The position numbers and the translations under genes were made by a program. A stretch of 60,783 bases of DNA. Origin: Clostridiales bacterium. Lineage in GTDB: Bacteria; Bacillota; Clostridia; Christensenellales; Aristaeellaceae. Below the pieces are notes generated by a model that worked only from the letters and a program-made list of their open reading frames with translations, was not told where the DNA came from and searched no databases. Every line of letters starts with the position of its first letter. Position 1 is the stretch's first letter. The stretch spans positions 1 to 60,783 of the forward strand of contig SFFH01000018.1 in NCBI GenBank assembly GCA_004557905.1, given 5' to 3'. Below, piece by piece: positions 15,850 through 24,439 of the stretch.

Positions 15850-18155
15850 GCGAAAAGAGAAGCGGCCGCGTGATCGGCGGCGTCGGCGCGCCGGTGCCCA
15901 AGAAGGACGCGCCCGCGCTGCTGACCGGCAAGCCGGTGTATGTGGCGGACATTGCGCCCCGGGACTGCCTGTGCGTCAAGCTCATGCACAGCCCGCACGC
16001 GCACGCGATGATTGAGGAGATCGATGTATCGCGCGCGCAGAAGCTGCCGGGCGTGGCCTGCGTGCTCACCTACAGGGATGTGCCGGGCACGCGCTTTACC
16101 CAGGCGGGCCAGACGTATCCGGAGTTCAGCCCCTACGACCGCCTGATCCTCGACCGCCATCTGCGCTGCGTGGGCGACCCGGTCGCCATCGTGGCGGCGG
16201 AGACGGAAAAGCAGGCGCTGGCAGCCATCCGGCTCATCAAGGTGAAGTATCAGATTCTGCCTGCGATCCTTGACGCCCGGGAGGCGATGGACAACGAGAC
16301 GCTGATCCACCCGGAGGAGAGCTGGCGGGCGCTGGTGCCCTCTTGCGGCGCGGACAACCGCCGCAACCTGGTCGCCGCGGGCGAAGATGCGCACGGCGAC
16401 GTCGAGGCGGAGCTGGCGGCGTGCGATATCGTGATCGACAGGGAGTATACCACGCGCGCCAACCAGCAGTGCATGATGGAGACGTTCCGCGCGTTTACGC
16501 GCATCGACACCTACGGCAGACTGGAGGTCGTTTCCTCCACGCAGGTGCCGTTCCATGTTCGGCGCATCCTGGCGACGGCGCTGGAGATGCCCAAGAGCCG
16601 CGTGCGCGTGGTCAAGCCGCGCATCGGCGGCGGCTTCGGCGCAAAACAGACCGCGGTCTGCGAGCAGTATCCGGCAATTGTGACGGTAAAGACCGGCCGT
16701 CCGGCGATGATCGTCTATACCCGCGAGGAGTCGATGACGCTCTCCTCGCCGCGCCACGCGATGCGCATGCATGTGCGCCTGGGCGCGATGAAGGACGGTA
16801 CAATCCGCGCAATCGACCTGCATACGCTCTCCAACACCGGCGCGTACGGCGAGCACGGACCAACCACGGTCGGTCTGTCCGGGCACAAGTCCATCCCGCT
16901 GTACACGCACAACATGAAGGCGTTCCGCTTCGCCTGGCACACGGTGTACACCAACACCATGAGCGCGGGCGCGTACCGCGGCTACGGCGCGACGCAGGGC
17001 CTGTTCGCGGTGGAATCGGCTGTCAACGAGCTGGCGCACGCGCTCCATATGGACCCTGCGGCGCTGCGCGAGAAGAACATCGTGCGCGAGGGCGAGGCCA
17101 TGCCGGCGTATTACGGCGAGACAGCACAAAGCTGCGCAATCGACCGCTGTATCGCGCGCGCGAAGGAGATGATCGGCTGGGCGGAGAAGTACCCCTGCCG
17201 CACGCTTGACAACGGGCACATCCGCGCGGTAGGCATGGCGCTGGCCATGCAGGGCTCCGGCATCTCCGGTGTGGATACCGGCGCGGTCATGATCCGTTTG
17301 GGCGACGACGGCATCTACAACATGTCCATCGGCGCGACGGACATGGGCACCGGCTGCGACACGATTCTGGCGCAGATGGCGGCGCAGAGCCTGGAATGCC
17401 CGGTGGACAACATCACCGTGCACGGCGTGGACACGGATACCTCGCCGTACGACTGTGGCTCCTATGCCTCCAGCACGACGTATGTCACCGGCATGGCGGT
17501 CGTGAAGACCTGCGAAGAGCTGAGGAAGAAGATCATCCGCGTCGGCGCGCAGCTGATGGGCTGCCGGGAGGAAGAGGCGCTCTTTGAGGGCAGCTGCGTG
17601 AAGAAGGCGGACGAGAGCGCCAGCGTGACGCTGGCCGAGATTGCCAACGCGCACATGACGGCGAACGCGGAGGATATCTCGGCCTGCGTCTCCAACGGTT
17701 CGCCGGTGTCGCCGCCTCCGTTCATGTGCGGCTGCGCCGAGATCGATCTGGACCCGCTGACCGGCGAGGTCAGGCTGGTGGATTATGCCGGCGTGGTGGA
17801 CTGCGGCACGGTCATCAACCCGAACCTGGCCAAGCGCCAAACCGAAGGCGGCCTGCTGCAGGGCATCGGCATGACGCTGACGGAGTGCCCGACCATCGAT
17901 CCTCTGGGCCGCACGGTTAGCAATTCCTTCCTTCAGTACAAGATTCCCGCGCGCGTGGATGCGCCGAGCATCCGCGTGGCGTTTGAGCCGAGCTATGAGC
18001 CGACCGGCCCGTTCGGCGCGAAGTCCATCGGCGAATGCGTCATCAACACGCCGGCGCCGGCGATTGCGGATGCGGTGTACAACGCCAGCGGCGTGCGCGT
18101 GCGCGATCTGCCGATCACCGCGGAAAAGATTCTGCTGGGCGAGCAGGAAGCATGA
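15846..18155 (+). CDS. Xanthine-dehydrogenase family molybdopterin-binding subunit
   Basis: A 769-residue catalytic subunit. It begins with the a/b hammerhead domain (GRVIGGVGAPVPKKDAPALLTG... SPHAHAMIEEID). The molybdopterin-binding part shows RIGGGFGAKQ near residue 260, AYRGYGATQG near 380 and the terminal GPFGAKSIGE with the putative catalytic Glu near 720. Members hydroxylate purines or other N-heterocycles using water. The purine substrate is inferred from the divergent BMP importer, not from an active-site signature. The GGGFGAK...GAKSIGE arrangement is also found in related dehydrogenases, so nicotinate or other heterocycles remain possible. Confidence 0.9.
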   Translation: MSEKRSGRVIGGVGAPVPKKDAPALLTGKPVYVADIAPRDCLCVKLMHSPHAHAMIEEIDVSRAQKLPGVACVLTYRDVPGTRFTQAGQTYPEFSPYDRLILDRHLRCVGDPVAIVAAETEKQALAAIRLIKVKYQILPAILDAREAMDNETLIHPEESWRALVPSCGADNRRNLVAAGEDAHGDVEAELAACDIVIDREYTTRANQQCMMETFRAFTRIDTYGRLEVVSSTQVPFHVRRILATALEMPKSRVRVVKPRIGGGFGAKQTAVCEQYPAIVTVKTGRPAMIVYTREESMTLSSPRHAMRMHVRLGAMKDGTIRAIDLHTLSNTGAYGEHGPTTVGLSGHKSIPLYTHNMKAFRFAWHTVYTNTMSAGAYRGYGATQGLFAVESAVNELAHALHMDPAALREKNIVREGEAMPAYYGETAQSCAIDRCIARAKEMIGWAEKYPCRTLDNGHIRAVGMALAMQGSGISGVDTGAVMIRLGDDGIYNMSIGATDMGTGCDTILAQMAAQSLECPVDNITVHGVDTDTSPYDCGSYASSTTYVTGMAVVKTCEELRKKIIRVGAQLMGCREEEALFEGSCVKKADESASVTLAEIANAHMTANAEDISACVSNGSPVSPPPFMCGCAEIDLDPLTGEVRLVDYAGVVDCGTVINPNLAKRQTEGGLLQGIGMTLTECPTIDPLGRTVSNSFLQYKIPARVDAPSIRVAFEPSYEPTGPFGAKSIGECVINTPAPAIADAVYNASGVRVRDLPITAEKILLGEQEA

Positions 18156-18733
18156 TGAAGCTCGGCGTGGTTCTGCTGGCGGCGGGAAAGAGCGAGCGCT
18201 TCGGCGCCAACAAACTGTTGGCCGGTTTTCGCGGCAGACCGATGGTCTGCTATGCGCTGGAGGCGGCAATATCGCTGAAGGCTGCGCGAACCGCCGTGGC
18301 CTCGGGCTGCGGGGAGGTTTCGCGCCTGGCTAAGGAGCATGGCTGCGAGGTCATCGTTAATGACGCGCCGCAGATGGGACAGTCGCATTCCATCCGTCTG
18401 GGCGTGCGCGCCATGCAGGACATGGACGCTGTGTTGCTGATGGTCTGCGATCAGCCGAGCCTCACCGCCGCTTCGCTTGAGCGGCTGGTGCAGCGCTTTG
18501 CGTGCTCAGGAAAAAGCATCGCCTGTCTGCGCGACGGTACGCACATGGGCAATCCGGCGCTGTTTTCACGGCGGTACTTCGGTGAGCTGCTGGCGCTTCA
18601 GGGCGACAGGGGCGCGAAGGGGGTTCTTCGCGCGCATGAGGGCGACCTGCTGGTCGTGGATACCGTCGGCCCCGACGAGCTGGCGGATGCCGATACGCCG
18701 GACATGCTTGCGGCGCTGTGCAGAGGGGAATAA
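18152..18733 (+). CDS. MocA/MobA-like nucleotidyltransferase
   Basis: A 193-residue NTP-transferase fold protein. The start LGVVLLAAGKSERFGANKLL is the LAAG-S-R-G-K-L signature of molybdenum cofactor cytidylyl/guanylyltransferases; VCDQPSL supplies the metal Asp and GNPALFSRRYF the conserved NP-LF motif. Family members convert molybdopterin to its cytosine or guanine dinucleotide form, as needed by xanthine-dehydrogenase-type enzymes. Start at 18152 gives a 4-nt overlap with the catalytic subunit gene. Last gene of the operon, followed by a terminator. It probably matures the cofactor of the hydroxylase encoded upstream. Confidence 0.85.
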   Translation: MMKLGVVLLAAGKSERFGANKLLAGFRGRPMVCYALEAAISLKAARTAVASGCGEVSRLAKEHGCEVIVNDAPQMGQSHSIRLGVRAMQDMDAVLLMVCDQPSLTAASLERLVQRFACSGKSIACLRDGTHMGNPALFSRRYFGELLALQGDRGAKGVLRAHEGDLLVVDTVGPDELADADTPDMLAALCRGE

Positions 18734-18736
18734 GTC

Positions 18737-18767
18737 AAAGCCATCGGTTTTCGGGCCGATGGCTTTT
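18737..18767 (+). terminator. Intrinsic terminator of the xdh-like operon
   Basis: AAAGCCATCGG and CCGATGGCTTTT form an 11-bp stem with a short loop and T run. Confidence 0.9.
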
Positions 18768-18863
18768 CATAGCTTCGAGTATTGCGTAAAGAATCGTGAA
18801 GCGAGCATACAGCAGCTTGATTGGGCAAAGCTGAACGGAAATCGGAGCGAACACAGCGCGCTT

Positions 18864-20204
18864 TTATTGGATGCTCAGATCATTGAAAATCTCAGGCAGC
18901 ATGATCTGAGAGCCTGCGGGGCGCGCATAGACGCGCAGCGTTTTTCCGGAAAGGGAGCCGGCGGTGCAGCGGTATTCGTCACGGTTTGAATAATCCTGCA
19001 GCAGCTCCAGAGAATCGTCCTCGCCGACGAGATAGAAGGCGTATTCGGGCAGAACCGTTCTGCCGCGCAGGCAGTCTGCCTTGAATACGTCCTGTCCGCC
19101 CTCGCTGCGCTGCTCAATCCAGGTGTTGGTGATGAAGTCGATGGAGTCCAGAAATTCATCCGCCGAGGAATAGAACAGATCATCGACAGGTTCGCCTGCA
19201 ATATACATGCGGATCAGTTCGCCGAATTTCTCGCTGAAGATGTCTGCGCCCGTCCCGTCGAGATGGTACATATCATAGTAGTGGGAATCCAGCAAAGGAA
19301 TAAAGGAATCCCTGGCCAGCGACATATCAAAGAACGGGATGCCATTCTCCCGGCAGAACGCGCCCAGCGCAATATTTTTATCCAAGAAACCGGTGCGGCC
19401 AAGCACCTGAGCGGTCGAATTGGGGGAGATGACGACCAGCAGCTGACTGCCGTAGCGCTCACACAGCGCCTGGTATTCCAGGAGCTTTCTCTTTGAAAAG
19501 TCTTCAAGACCCGGCGTATCGTCCGCAACATCGTGCTTGAGCGGCGTAAAGCGCAGCGCGTCATAGCCGCGTCCATCCTTCATATAGCGCATGAACCCGC
19601 GGCCCTGATACTGCGTCACGCCTTCCAGTAGGCCGGACTCGAACAGAAATTCGTCGGGCGAGAACCAGAGCGAGAGGTTGCGCCGGATATCGTCCGGATT
19701 GCGGACCATGGAGCTCTTGAAGAGCAGCAGGCGATCTATATACCGGTGATCCTGCGAGCACAGGTCCAGATAGTAGCGCATGGCAATGAGCGGATGCGTG
19801 ATCAGATGCGGAGAAAGGCGCATCTGTGTCTGGATGTCTTCCGTTGTCTTGGAGAAATTGTCGGATTCCAGCACAAGCGCGATGTATTTGGGCTGCTTAT
19901 CCTGAAGCAGCAGCCGCGTGGTTGCCAGTGCGCCTTGCAGGCTCATATGGCCGATGGTCAGGTTATAGGTTTCCAGACCTGTTTTTTCCGTGATGATCTG
20001 CGGATTGAAATCGGCAAAGACGATGGAGGAACCTACCAGAGCCAAATCAAGCTGTTCGCTTTGGACAGCTTCACGAATGCTGTAATACGTCAGCGCATCG
20101 CTGCGCAGCAGAAGCAGGTTGGATGCTGCGAGCACGAGCACCGGGAGCAGGAAGAAGGACAAAAAGCGAATCCATTCGCGTTTTCTTTGTGGAGAAGGAC
20201 CCAT
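18864..20204 (-). CDS. SGNH/DltD-like protein paired with MBOAT acyltransferase
   Basis: A 446-residue protein with one N-terminal transmembrane anchor (IRFLSFFLLPVLVLAASNLLLL) and a large extracytoplasmic SGNH-type domain. LVGSSIVFADFNP carries the Gly-x-Ser block with a candidate catalytic Ser near 58; DMYHLDGTGADIFSEKF carries the D-x-x-H block near residue 315. Such proteins (DltD, AlgJ/X, PatB-like) work with MBOAT acyltransferases to move acyl groups onto surface polymers. It lies 21 nt after the MBOAT gene on the same strand, with AGGAGG before its ATG. The C-terminal ~100 residues look like an extra beta domain. Polymer substrate unknown. Confidence 0.8.
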   Translation of the reverse strand: MGPSPQRKREWIRFLSFFLLPVLVLAASNLLLLRSDALTYYSIREAVQSEQLDLALVGSSIVFADFNPQIITEKTGLETYNLTIGHMSLQGALATTRLLLQDKQPKYIALVLESDNFSKTTEDIQTQMRLSPHLITHPLIAMRYYLDLCSQDHRYIDRLLLFKSSMVRNPDDIRRNLSLWFSPDEFLFESGLLEGVTQYQGRGFMRYMKDGRGYDALRFTPLKHDVADDTPGLEDFSKRKLLEYQALCERYGSQLLVVISPNSTAQVLGRTGFLDKNIALGAFCRENGIPFFDMSLARDSFIPLLDSHYYDMYHLDGTGADIFSEKFGELIRMYIAGEPVDDLFYSSADEFLDSIDFITNTWIEQRSEGGQDVFKADCLRGRTVLPEYAFYLVGEDDSLELLQDYSNRDEYRCTAGSLSGKTLRVYARPAGSQIMLPEIFNDLSIQ

Positions 20205-20225
20205 GACGACCTCCTGGGAGTCTTA

Positions 20226-21806
20226 TCAGAACACGGCGTAGATGAAGCCGGTCATCGCGTCGGGCACATAGAAGAACATCGTGTAAAACAGCAGGATATA
20301 CAGGAGCAGCCAGCGCCGGGGCAGGGAGAGCGTCATCAGCCATTTGCGCATGCTCACGCCGCGCTCCTGCATGACCGAAACGGTGACGAGGATGATGAGC
20401 GCGACCAGGAGCACCGCGTAGTCGCCAAGGCTGACGCCCAGGGTGAGCAGCGTGCCGTCCATCAGCTGCGACAGCATCGGCGAGCACAGCGTCTTGCCCA
20501 GCATGGCAAACGCGTCGGTCAGATGCAGGCAGCGGTCAAAGTACCAGCCGATATTGACGATGACGAACGTGCGAATGATCCGAAAGACATAGAATCCGCG
20601 GCTTTTGACCAGCCTGGCATGTCTTTCGCCAAAGCGTCTGTACGCCGGCTCCAGAAGAGCGCTGGCGGCGAGAATCAGGCCGTTGTACAGGCCCCAGGCA
20701 ACGTAATTGCCTGTCGCGCCGTGCCAGACGCCCACCAGCAGAAAGACGAGGATGTTGCCCAGCGCAGCAGGCAGCGCGCGCGCCACGTCGGCGCCGAAAG
20801 CTCTCCTGGCTGATTTGGCGAGCCTCTGCATGGGCCGGGTCAGCGCGAAGGGGTAGAACACATAGTCGCGCATCCACGCGCCCAGGCTGATGTGCCACCT
20901 GCGCCAGAAATCGGCGAGGGAGACAGAGAAGTACGGGCGCCTGAAGTTGGGCGCAAGGTGGATGCCCATGAGCTCCGCACCGCCGGTGACCAGATCGATG
21001 CCGCCGGAGAAGTCGGCGTACTGCTGCAGGGAATACATCAGCACGGCAACGACGATGACCGCGCCGCCGTAGGCCGTATGGTCAGCAAAAACTGCGTCAA
21101 CGAGCGGAAAAGCGTGGTCAGCGATGACCTTCTTTTTAAAGAAGCCCCAGAGCATCAGGATGAGACCGCTGCGGATGTTGGCCAGATCGAGCCGGTTGCC
21201 CGCAGTGAGCTGCGGCGCGAGCGCGTCATAGCGGCCGATTGGACCCTGAATGAGCTGCGGGAAAAAGGAGATAAACAGCGCAAACTTGAGGACATTGCAC
21301 TCCGGCGGGTATTTGCCGTTGTACACGTCGATGAGATAGCCCATCGACTGGAAGGTATAAAAGGAAATGCCCAGCGGCACGAAGAGCCTGATGGACGGCG
21401 CGCCGCTTTTGCCCATCAGGCCGTACAGTCCGGAGAGCGCCGCCGACGGCGCGGAGGGGATGTATTTGAGCACCGCCAGCATGCCGAAATTGAGCAGCAG
21501 TGCGAAATAGAATAAGAGGCGCTGCCTCTTTCTCGCGGCGGTCTTGAGCCGCTTTTTTTCATCGCGCGCGAGCGCCTTGTTTTGCTGTAGCAGCGCCTTG
21601 TTCCTGTCGCCGATGCGCCCGATGGCCAGCGCGCAAAGCCAGGTGCTCAGCGTGGTGATGAGCATGAAAAGAAGCGCCTGTCTGCCGCCTGAGGCAAAGA
21701 CCGCGTAGCTGAAAGCGAGCAGAACCAGCCACCTGAAGCGGATGGGGCACAGATAATACAGCACGGCGGCGGCGAAGATCTGATAGATGATCGCGTATGT
21801 GGACAT
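20226..21806 (-). CDS. MBOAT family O-acyltransferase
   Basis: A 526-residue polytopic membrane protein of the AlgI/DltB-type MBOAT family. The hallmark HISLGAWMRDYVFYPF and the active-site region LLVGVWHGATGNYVAWGLYNGL (invariant His in WHG) are present, with IDVYNGKYP and FALFISFFPQLIQGPI. It moves acyl groups across the membrane for O-acylation of exopolysaccharide, peptidoglycan or teichoic acid. Start chosen at ATG 21806: the longer frame (21863) begins upstream of the predicted transcription start. First gene of a two-gene operon with the SGNH partner. Confidence 0.9.
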   Translation of the reverse strand: MSTYAIIYQIFAAAVLYYLCPIRFRWLVLLAFSYAVFASGGRQALLFMLITTLSTWLCALAIGRIGDRNKALLQQNKALARDEKKRLKTAARKRQRLLFYFALLLNFGMLAVLKYIPSAPSAALSGLYGLMGKSGAPSIRLFVPLGISFYTFQSMGYLIDVYNGKYPPECNVLKFALFISFFPQLIQGPIGRYDALAPQLTAGNRLDLANIRSGLILMLWGFFKKKVIADHAFPLVDAVFADHTAYGGAVIVVAVLMYSLQQYADFSGGIDLVTGGAELMGIHLAPNFRRPYFSVSLADFWRRWHISLGAWMRDYVFYPFALTRPMQRLAKSARRAFGADVARALPAALGNILVFLLVGVWHGATGNYVAWGLYNGLILAASALLEPAYRRFGERHARLVKSRGFYVFRIIRTFVIVNIGWYFDRCLHLTDAFAMLGKTLCSPMLSQLMDGTLLTLGVSLGDYAVLLVALIILVTVSVMQERGVSMRKWLMTLSLPRRWLLLYILLFYTMFFYVPDAMTGFIYAVF

Positions 21807-21853
21807 GAACAGTACCTGCTTTTCTGAAGTGACATGAATCGAGTTGCCAATAG

Positions 21854-21882
21854 AATATAACATTTCGATTCATTCCTGTCAA
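21854..21882 (-). promoter_or_regulatory. Promoter of the MBOAT-SGNH operon
   Basis: On the minus strand, TTGACA (21877-21882), 17-bp spacer, TATATT (21854-21859). Confidence 0.75.
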
Positions 21883-21952
21883 GACGCGCGCCCGGCGCGC
21901 TTTGTTGCTTTTTGGAAAGAGAAGCGGGGGAGTTGCTGTGCATTCTTGCATC

Positions 21953-21980
21953 TTGCAAACTGGGGCAGACATGGTATAAT
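21953..21980 (+). promoter_or_regulatory. Promoter of MATE exporter gene
   Basis: TTGCAA (21953-21958), 16-bp spacer, TATAAT (21975-21980). Confidence 0.6.
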
Positions 21981-22024
21981 ACCGCTGATTTTGAACTGTG
22001 ACGGGAAAAGGAGAACTCAATCCG

Positions 22025-23374
22025 ATGACGAAGGATATGACCCATGGCTCGCCGGTGAAGCTGATCCTGGGATTTGCGCTGCCGCTGCTGGCGGGCATGC
22101 TGTTTCAGCAGCTGTACAATCTGGTGGACGCGATGATCGTGGGCCGGTTTCTGGGCGTGACAGCCCTGGCCGGCGTGGGCGCGACCGGCTCGATCAACTT
22201 CCTCGTGCTGGGCTTTTGTATGGGCGTGTGCGCGGGCTTCTCTATTCCGGTGGCGCAGCGCTTCGGCGCGCGGGAGGAGAGCCGCATGCGCGAATTCGTG
22301 GCCAACGGCGTCATCCTGTCCGCCGTCTTTGCGGCGGTGATCACGGCGCTGACCGTCTGCTTCTGCCGCGATATCCTGACGATGATGAATACGCCGCAGG
22401 ACTGCTTCCAGGAAGCCTACCACTATATTGTGGTGATCTTTGCCGGCATCCCGTTTATGATCCTTTACAATCTGCTGTCCGGCTATCTGCGCTCGCTGGG
22501 CGACAGCAGGACGCCGCTGTTTTTCCTGGTTCTCTCTTCGCTGCTGAACGTTGCGCTGGACCTTGTGCTGATTCTGGTATTTGACCTCGGCGTGACGGGC
22601 GCTTCGCTGGCGACGGTCATCAGCCAGGCAATTTCCGGCCTGCTGTGCCTTGTGTGGATCGTGCTGAAGGTACCGCTGCTGCACATTGCCAAGAGTGAAT
22701 GGCGCATGCGCAGGGAAAGAATGCTGGAGCTGTGCGCGTGCGGCGTACCGATGGGCCTGCAATACTCGATCACGGCGATCGGCTCGGTGGTGTTGCAGGT
22801 GGCGGTCAATTCGCTGGGCTCGCTGGCTGTGGCGGCCATGACCGCGGCGATGAAGGTGCTCAACTTCCTCGCCTGTCCGTTTGATGCGTTGGGCTCGACG
22901 ATGGCGACCTACGGCGCGCAGAACGTCGGCGCGAGCCGGTATGACCGGCTCAATCGCGGCCTGTGGTCGGCTTCTGCGATGGGCTTTGTGTATTCCGCGC
23001 TTGCGTTCGTGGTGGCTTGGTTCTTCGGACGCCATCTGACACAGATGTTTGTGACCGACGGCGGTGCGGAGCTCATCGAGCTGGCGCAGATGTACATGGT
23101 CATTCAGGTGGCGTTTTACCCGCTGCTGACGCTGGTGAATGTCGTGCGCTTCACGATTCAGGGCATGGGCTTTTCCATGTTTGCGATCATCGCCGGCGTG
23201 CTGGAGATGATTGCGCGCAGTCTGGCTGCGCTTGTGCTGGTGCCTCCGCTCGGCTTTCTGGGCGTTTGCCTGGGCAGCCCGCTGGCCTGGATTCTTGCCG
23301 ATGCCTTTCTCGTTCCGGCATATTTCCGCTGCAAAAAGCGCCTGATGGGGAAGGTACACCACCTCCACATCTGA
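22025..23374 (+). CDS. MATE family efflux transporter
   Basis: A 449-residue membrane protein with about 12 hydrophobic segments in two related halves. The start SPVKLILGFALPLLAGMLFQQLYNLVDAMIVGRFLG is the standard MatE opening, and the second half repeats the pattern (CGVPMGLQYSITAIGSVVLQVAVNSLG). Family members export drugs or metabolites by cation antiport. Start set at ATG 22025 behind AAGGAG; an in-frame GTG at 21998 lies upstream of that site. Monocistronic. Substrate unknown. Confidence 0.9.
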   Translation: MTKDMTHGSPVKLILGFALPLLAGMLFQQLYNLVDAMIVGRFLGVTALAGVGATGSINFLVLGFCMGVCAGFSIPVAQRFGAREESRMREFVANGVILSAVFAAVITALTVCFCRDILTMMNTPQDCFQEAYHYIVVIFAGIPFMILYNLLSGYLRSLGDSRTPLFFLVLSSLLNVALDLVLILVFDLGVTGASLATVISQAISGLLCLVWIVLKVPLLHIAKSEWRMRRERMLELCACGVPMGLQYSITAIGSVVLQVAVNSLGSLAVAAMTAAMKVLNFLACPFDALGSTMATYGAQNVGASRYDRLNRGLWSASAMGFVYSALAFVVAWFFGRHLTQMFVTDGGAELIELAQMYMVIQVAFYPLLTLVNVVRFTIQGMGFSMFAIIAGVLEMIARSLAALVLVPPLGFLGVCLGSPLAWILADAFLVPAYFRCKKRLMGKVHHLHI

Positions 23375-23434
23375 TCAATGGCGGGCTGCTGCGCGCGTTC
23401 GTCAGCGAAATTTACTTTTTCTTCAATTTTCTTG

Positions 23435-23463
23435 TTGACAGATCGCGCGAATGGTTGTATAAT
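23435..23463 (+). promoter_or_regulatory. Consensus promoter of tRNA-Ser
   Basis: Exact TTGACA (23435-23440), 17-bp spacer, exact TATAAT (23458-23463); stable-RNA-type promoter. Confidence 0.85.
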
Positions 23464-23496
23464 AAGTCTCGCTGATTGAGCAGCAGCCAAACAGAT

Positions 23497-23587
23497 GGAG
23501 AGTTGGCTGAGTGGTCTAAGGCGCACGACTGGAAATCGTGTGTGGGCTGATACCCCACCTAGGGTTCAAATCCCTAACTCTCCGCCA
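23497..23587 (+). tRNA. tRNA-Ser (GGA anticodon)
   Basis: A 91-nt class II tRNA. Acceptor stem GGAGAGT (23497-23503) pairs with ACTCTCC (23577-23583), discriminator G, encoded CCA. The anticodon loop reads CTGGAAA (anticodon GGA), and a long variable arm follows (GTGGG...CCCAC), as expected for Ser. Its 3' side is next to an integrase remnant, so it was probably used as an attachment site. Confidence 0.97.
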
Positions 23588-23630
23588 ATCCGGTTTCTTA
23601 GCAATAGCTGAGAAACCGGATTTTTTCTTT
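23587..23630 (+). terminator. Terminator of tRNA-Ser
   Basis: AATCCGGTTTCT / AGAAACCGGATT 12-bp stem followed by TTTTTT. It begins at the last base of the tRNA. Confidence 0.9.
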
Positions 23631-23713
23631 GCAATAGCTGGAAAAATTGTGGAACGAGATTTCCGATTCCGAGAGTGCATTACCGGAGGTTAGAAGCGTT
23701 TTTCCGATTTTGT

Positions 23714-23747
23714 TCACACGGCAGTTCACACGAAAATGTCACACGGA
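23714..23747. repeat. Three CACACG direct repeats at the integrase 3' end
   Basis: TTCACACGG, TTCACACGA and GTCACACGG occur within 34 bp, overlapping the last codons of the integrase remnant. Short direct repeats beside an integrase gene can be arm-type binding sites; this is only a resemblance. Confidence 0.35.
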
Positions 23748-24359
23748 AGGGCCGCCAATCAGCTGAGCGGTGTGCTCGTTGACGATCTCGTTGAACTTCT
23801 GATCGTATGCGGACAGGGCGTGCTGGTATACCTTTTCAGTCACCTGCGGGGTGCTGTGGCCGAGTCTCTGCATGGCGTACTTGACGGGTACGTTCAGCGC
23901 GGCGAGAATGGAAGCGTAGTAGTGGCGCAGATCATGTAGGCTGCCCGGCACGCCAAAGCGCTTGGCCAGCGTGGTGTACCTCGCAGAGACACGCGCCGGG
24001 TTGATGGAGATGATGCGGCCTGTGCGTGGATTGCAGCCGTAGGCTTTGACCGTGGCGTAGACGCCGGGCTCCACGGCCAGGATGCGTTTTCCTGCTTTGG
24101 ACTTGGTGCCCTTGAGGACGAAGGTTTTGTTGTCATAGGAGGGTACAAGGGCCTTGTCAATGCGCACCTTGCCGTCGAAGAAATCTTCTTGTGTCAATGC
24201 GCAGATTTCGGAGCGGCGCAGGCCGAGTGTGGCGGCCAGCAGCACGACGATCAGCATATCATCTTTTTCCTTGAGAGAACGGAGATAAAGGATCATTGGT
24301 GTGATGCTGCTGTCCTCCGGAATGATGATATCGTGATCCTCAGGCTTATAGTTTATCAT
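23739..24359 (-). pseudogene. Tyrosine recombinase, N-terminal domain lost
   Basis: A 206-residue open frame covering only the catalytic domain of a phage/ICE-type tyrosine integrase (full proteins are usually 350-400 residues). The catalytic set is still readable: LGLRRSE (Arg), HDLRHYY (His-x-x-Arg), RLGHSTPQ (His) and VYQHA (Tyr). The arm- and core-binding N-terminal domains are absent. The codon just upstream of the first ATG is an in-frame stop and there is no Shine-Dalgarno, so the gene looks cut off by deletion. It lies 3' of tRNA-Ser pointing toward it, the normal layout for an element inserted at a tRNA gene. Confidence 0.85.
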
Positions 24360-24439
24360 TTATTCATCAGATCTGATTTCCCATTCCAAGGCGCCTTCTG
24401 ATCCGGTCCACTTCCATCCGAAATCTCAGGAGGATTCTT

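Noticed and set aside
15783..18269. 828-codon open frame on the minus strand
   Set aside because: Shadow of the molybdopterin subunit gene, which has clear motifs and coupled starts on the plus strand.
21807..21863. Upstream extension of the MBOAT protein (start at 21863)
   Set aside because: The -10 element lies at 21854-21859 on the same strand, so the longer start would not be transcribed.
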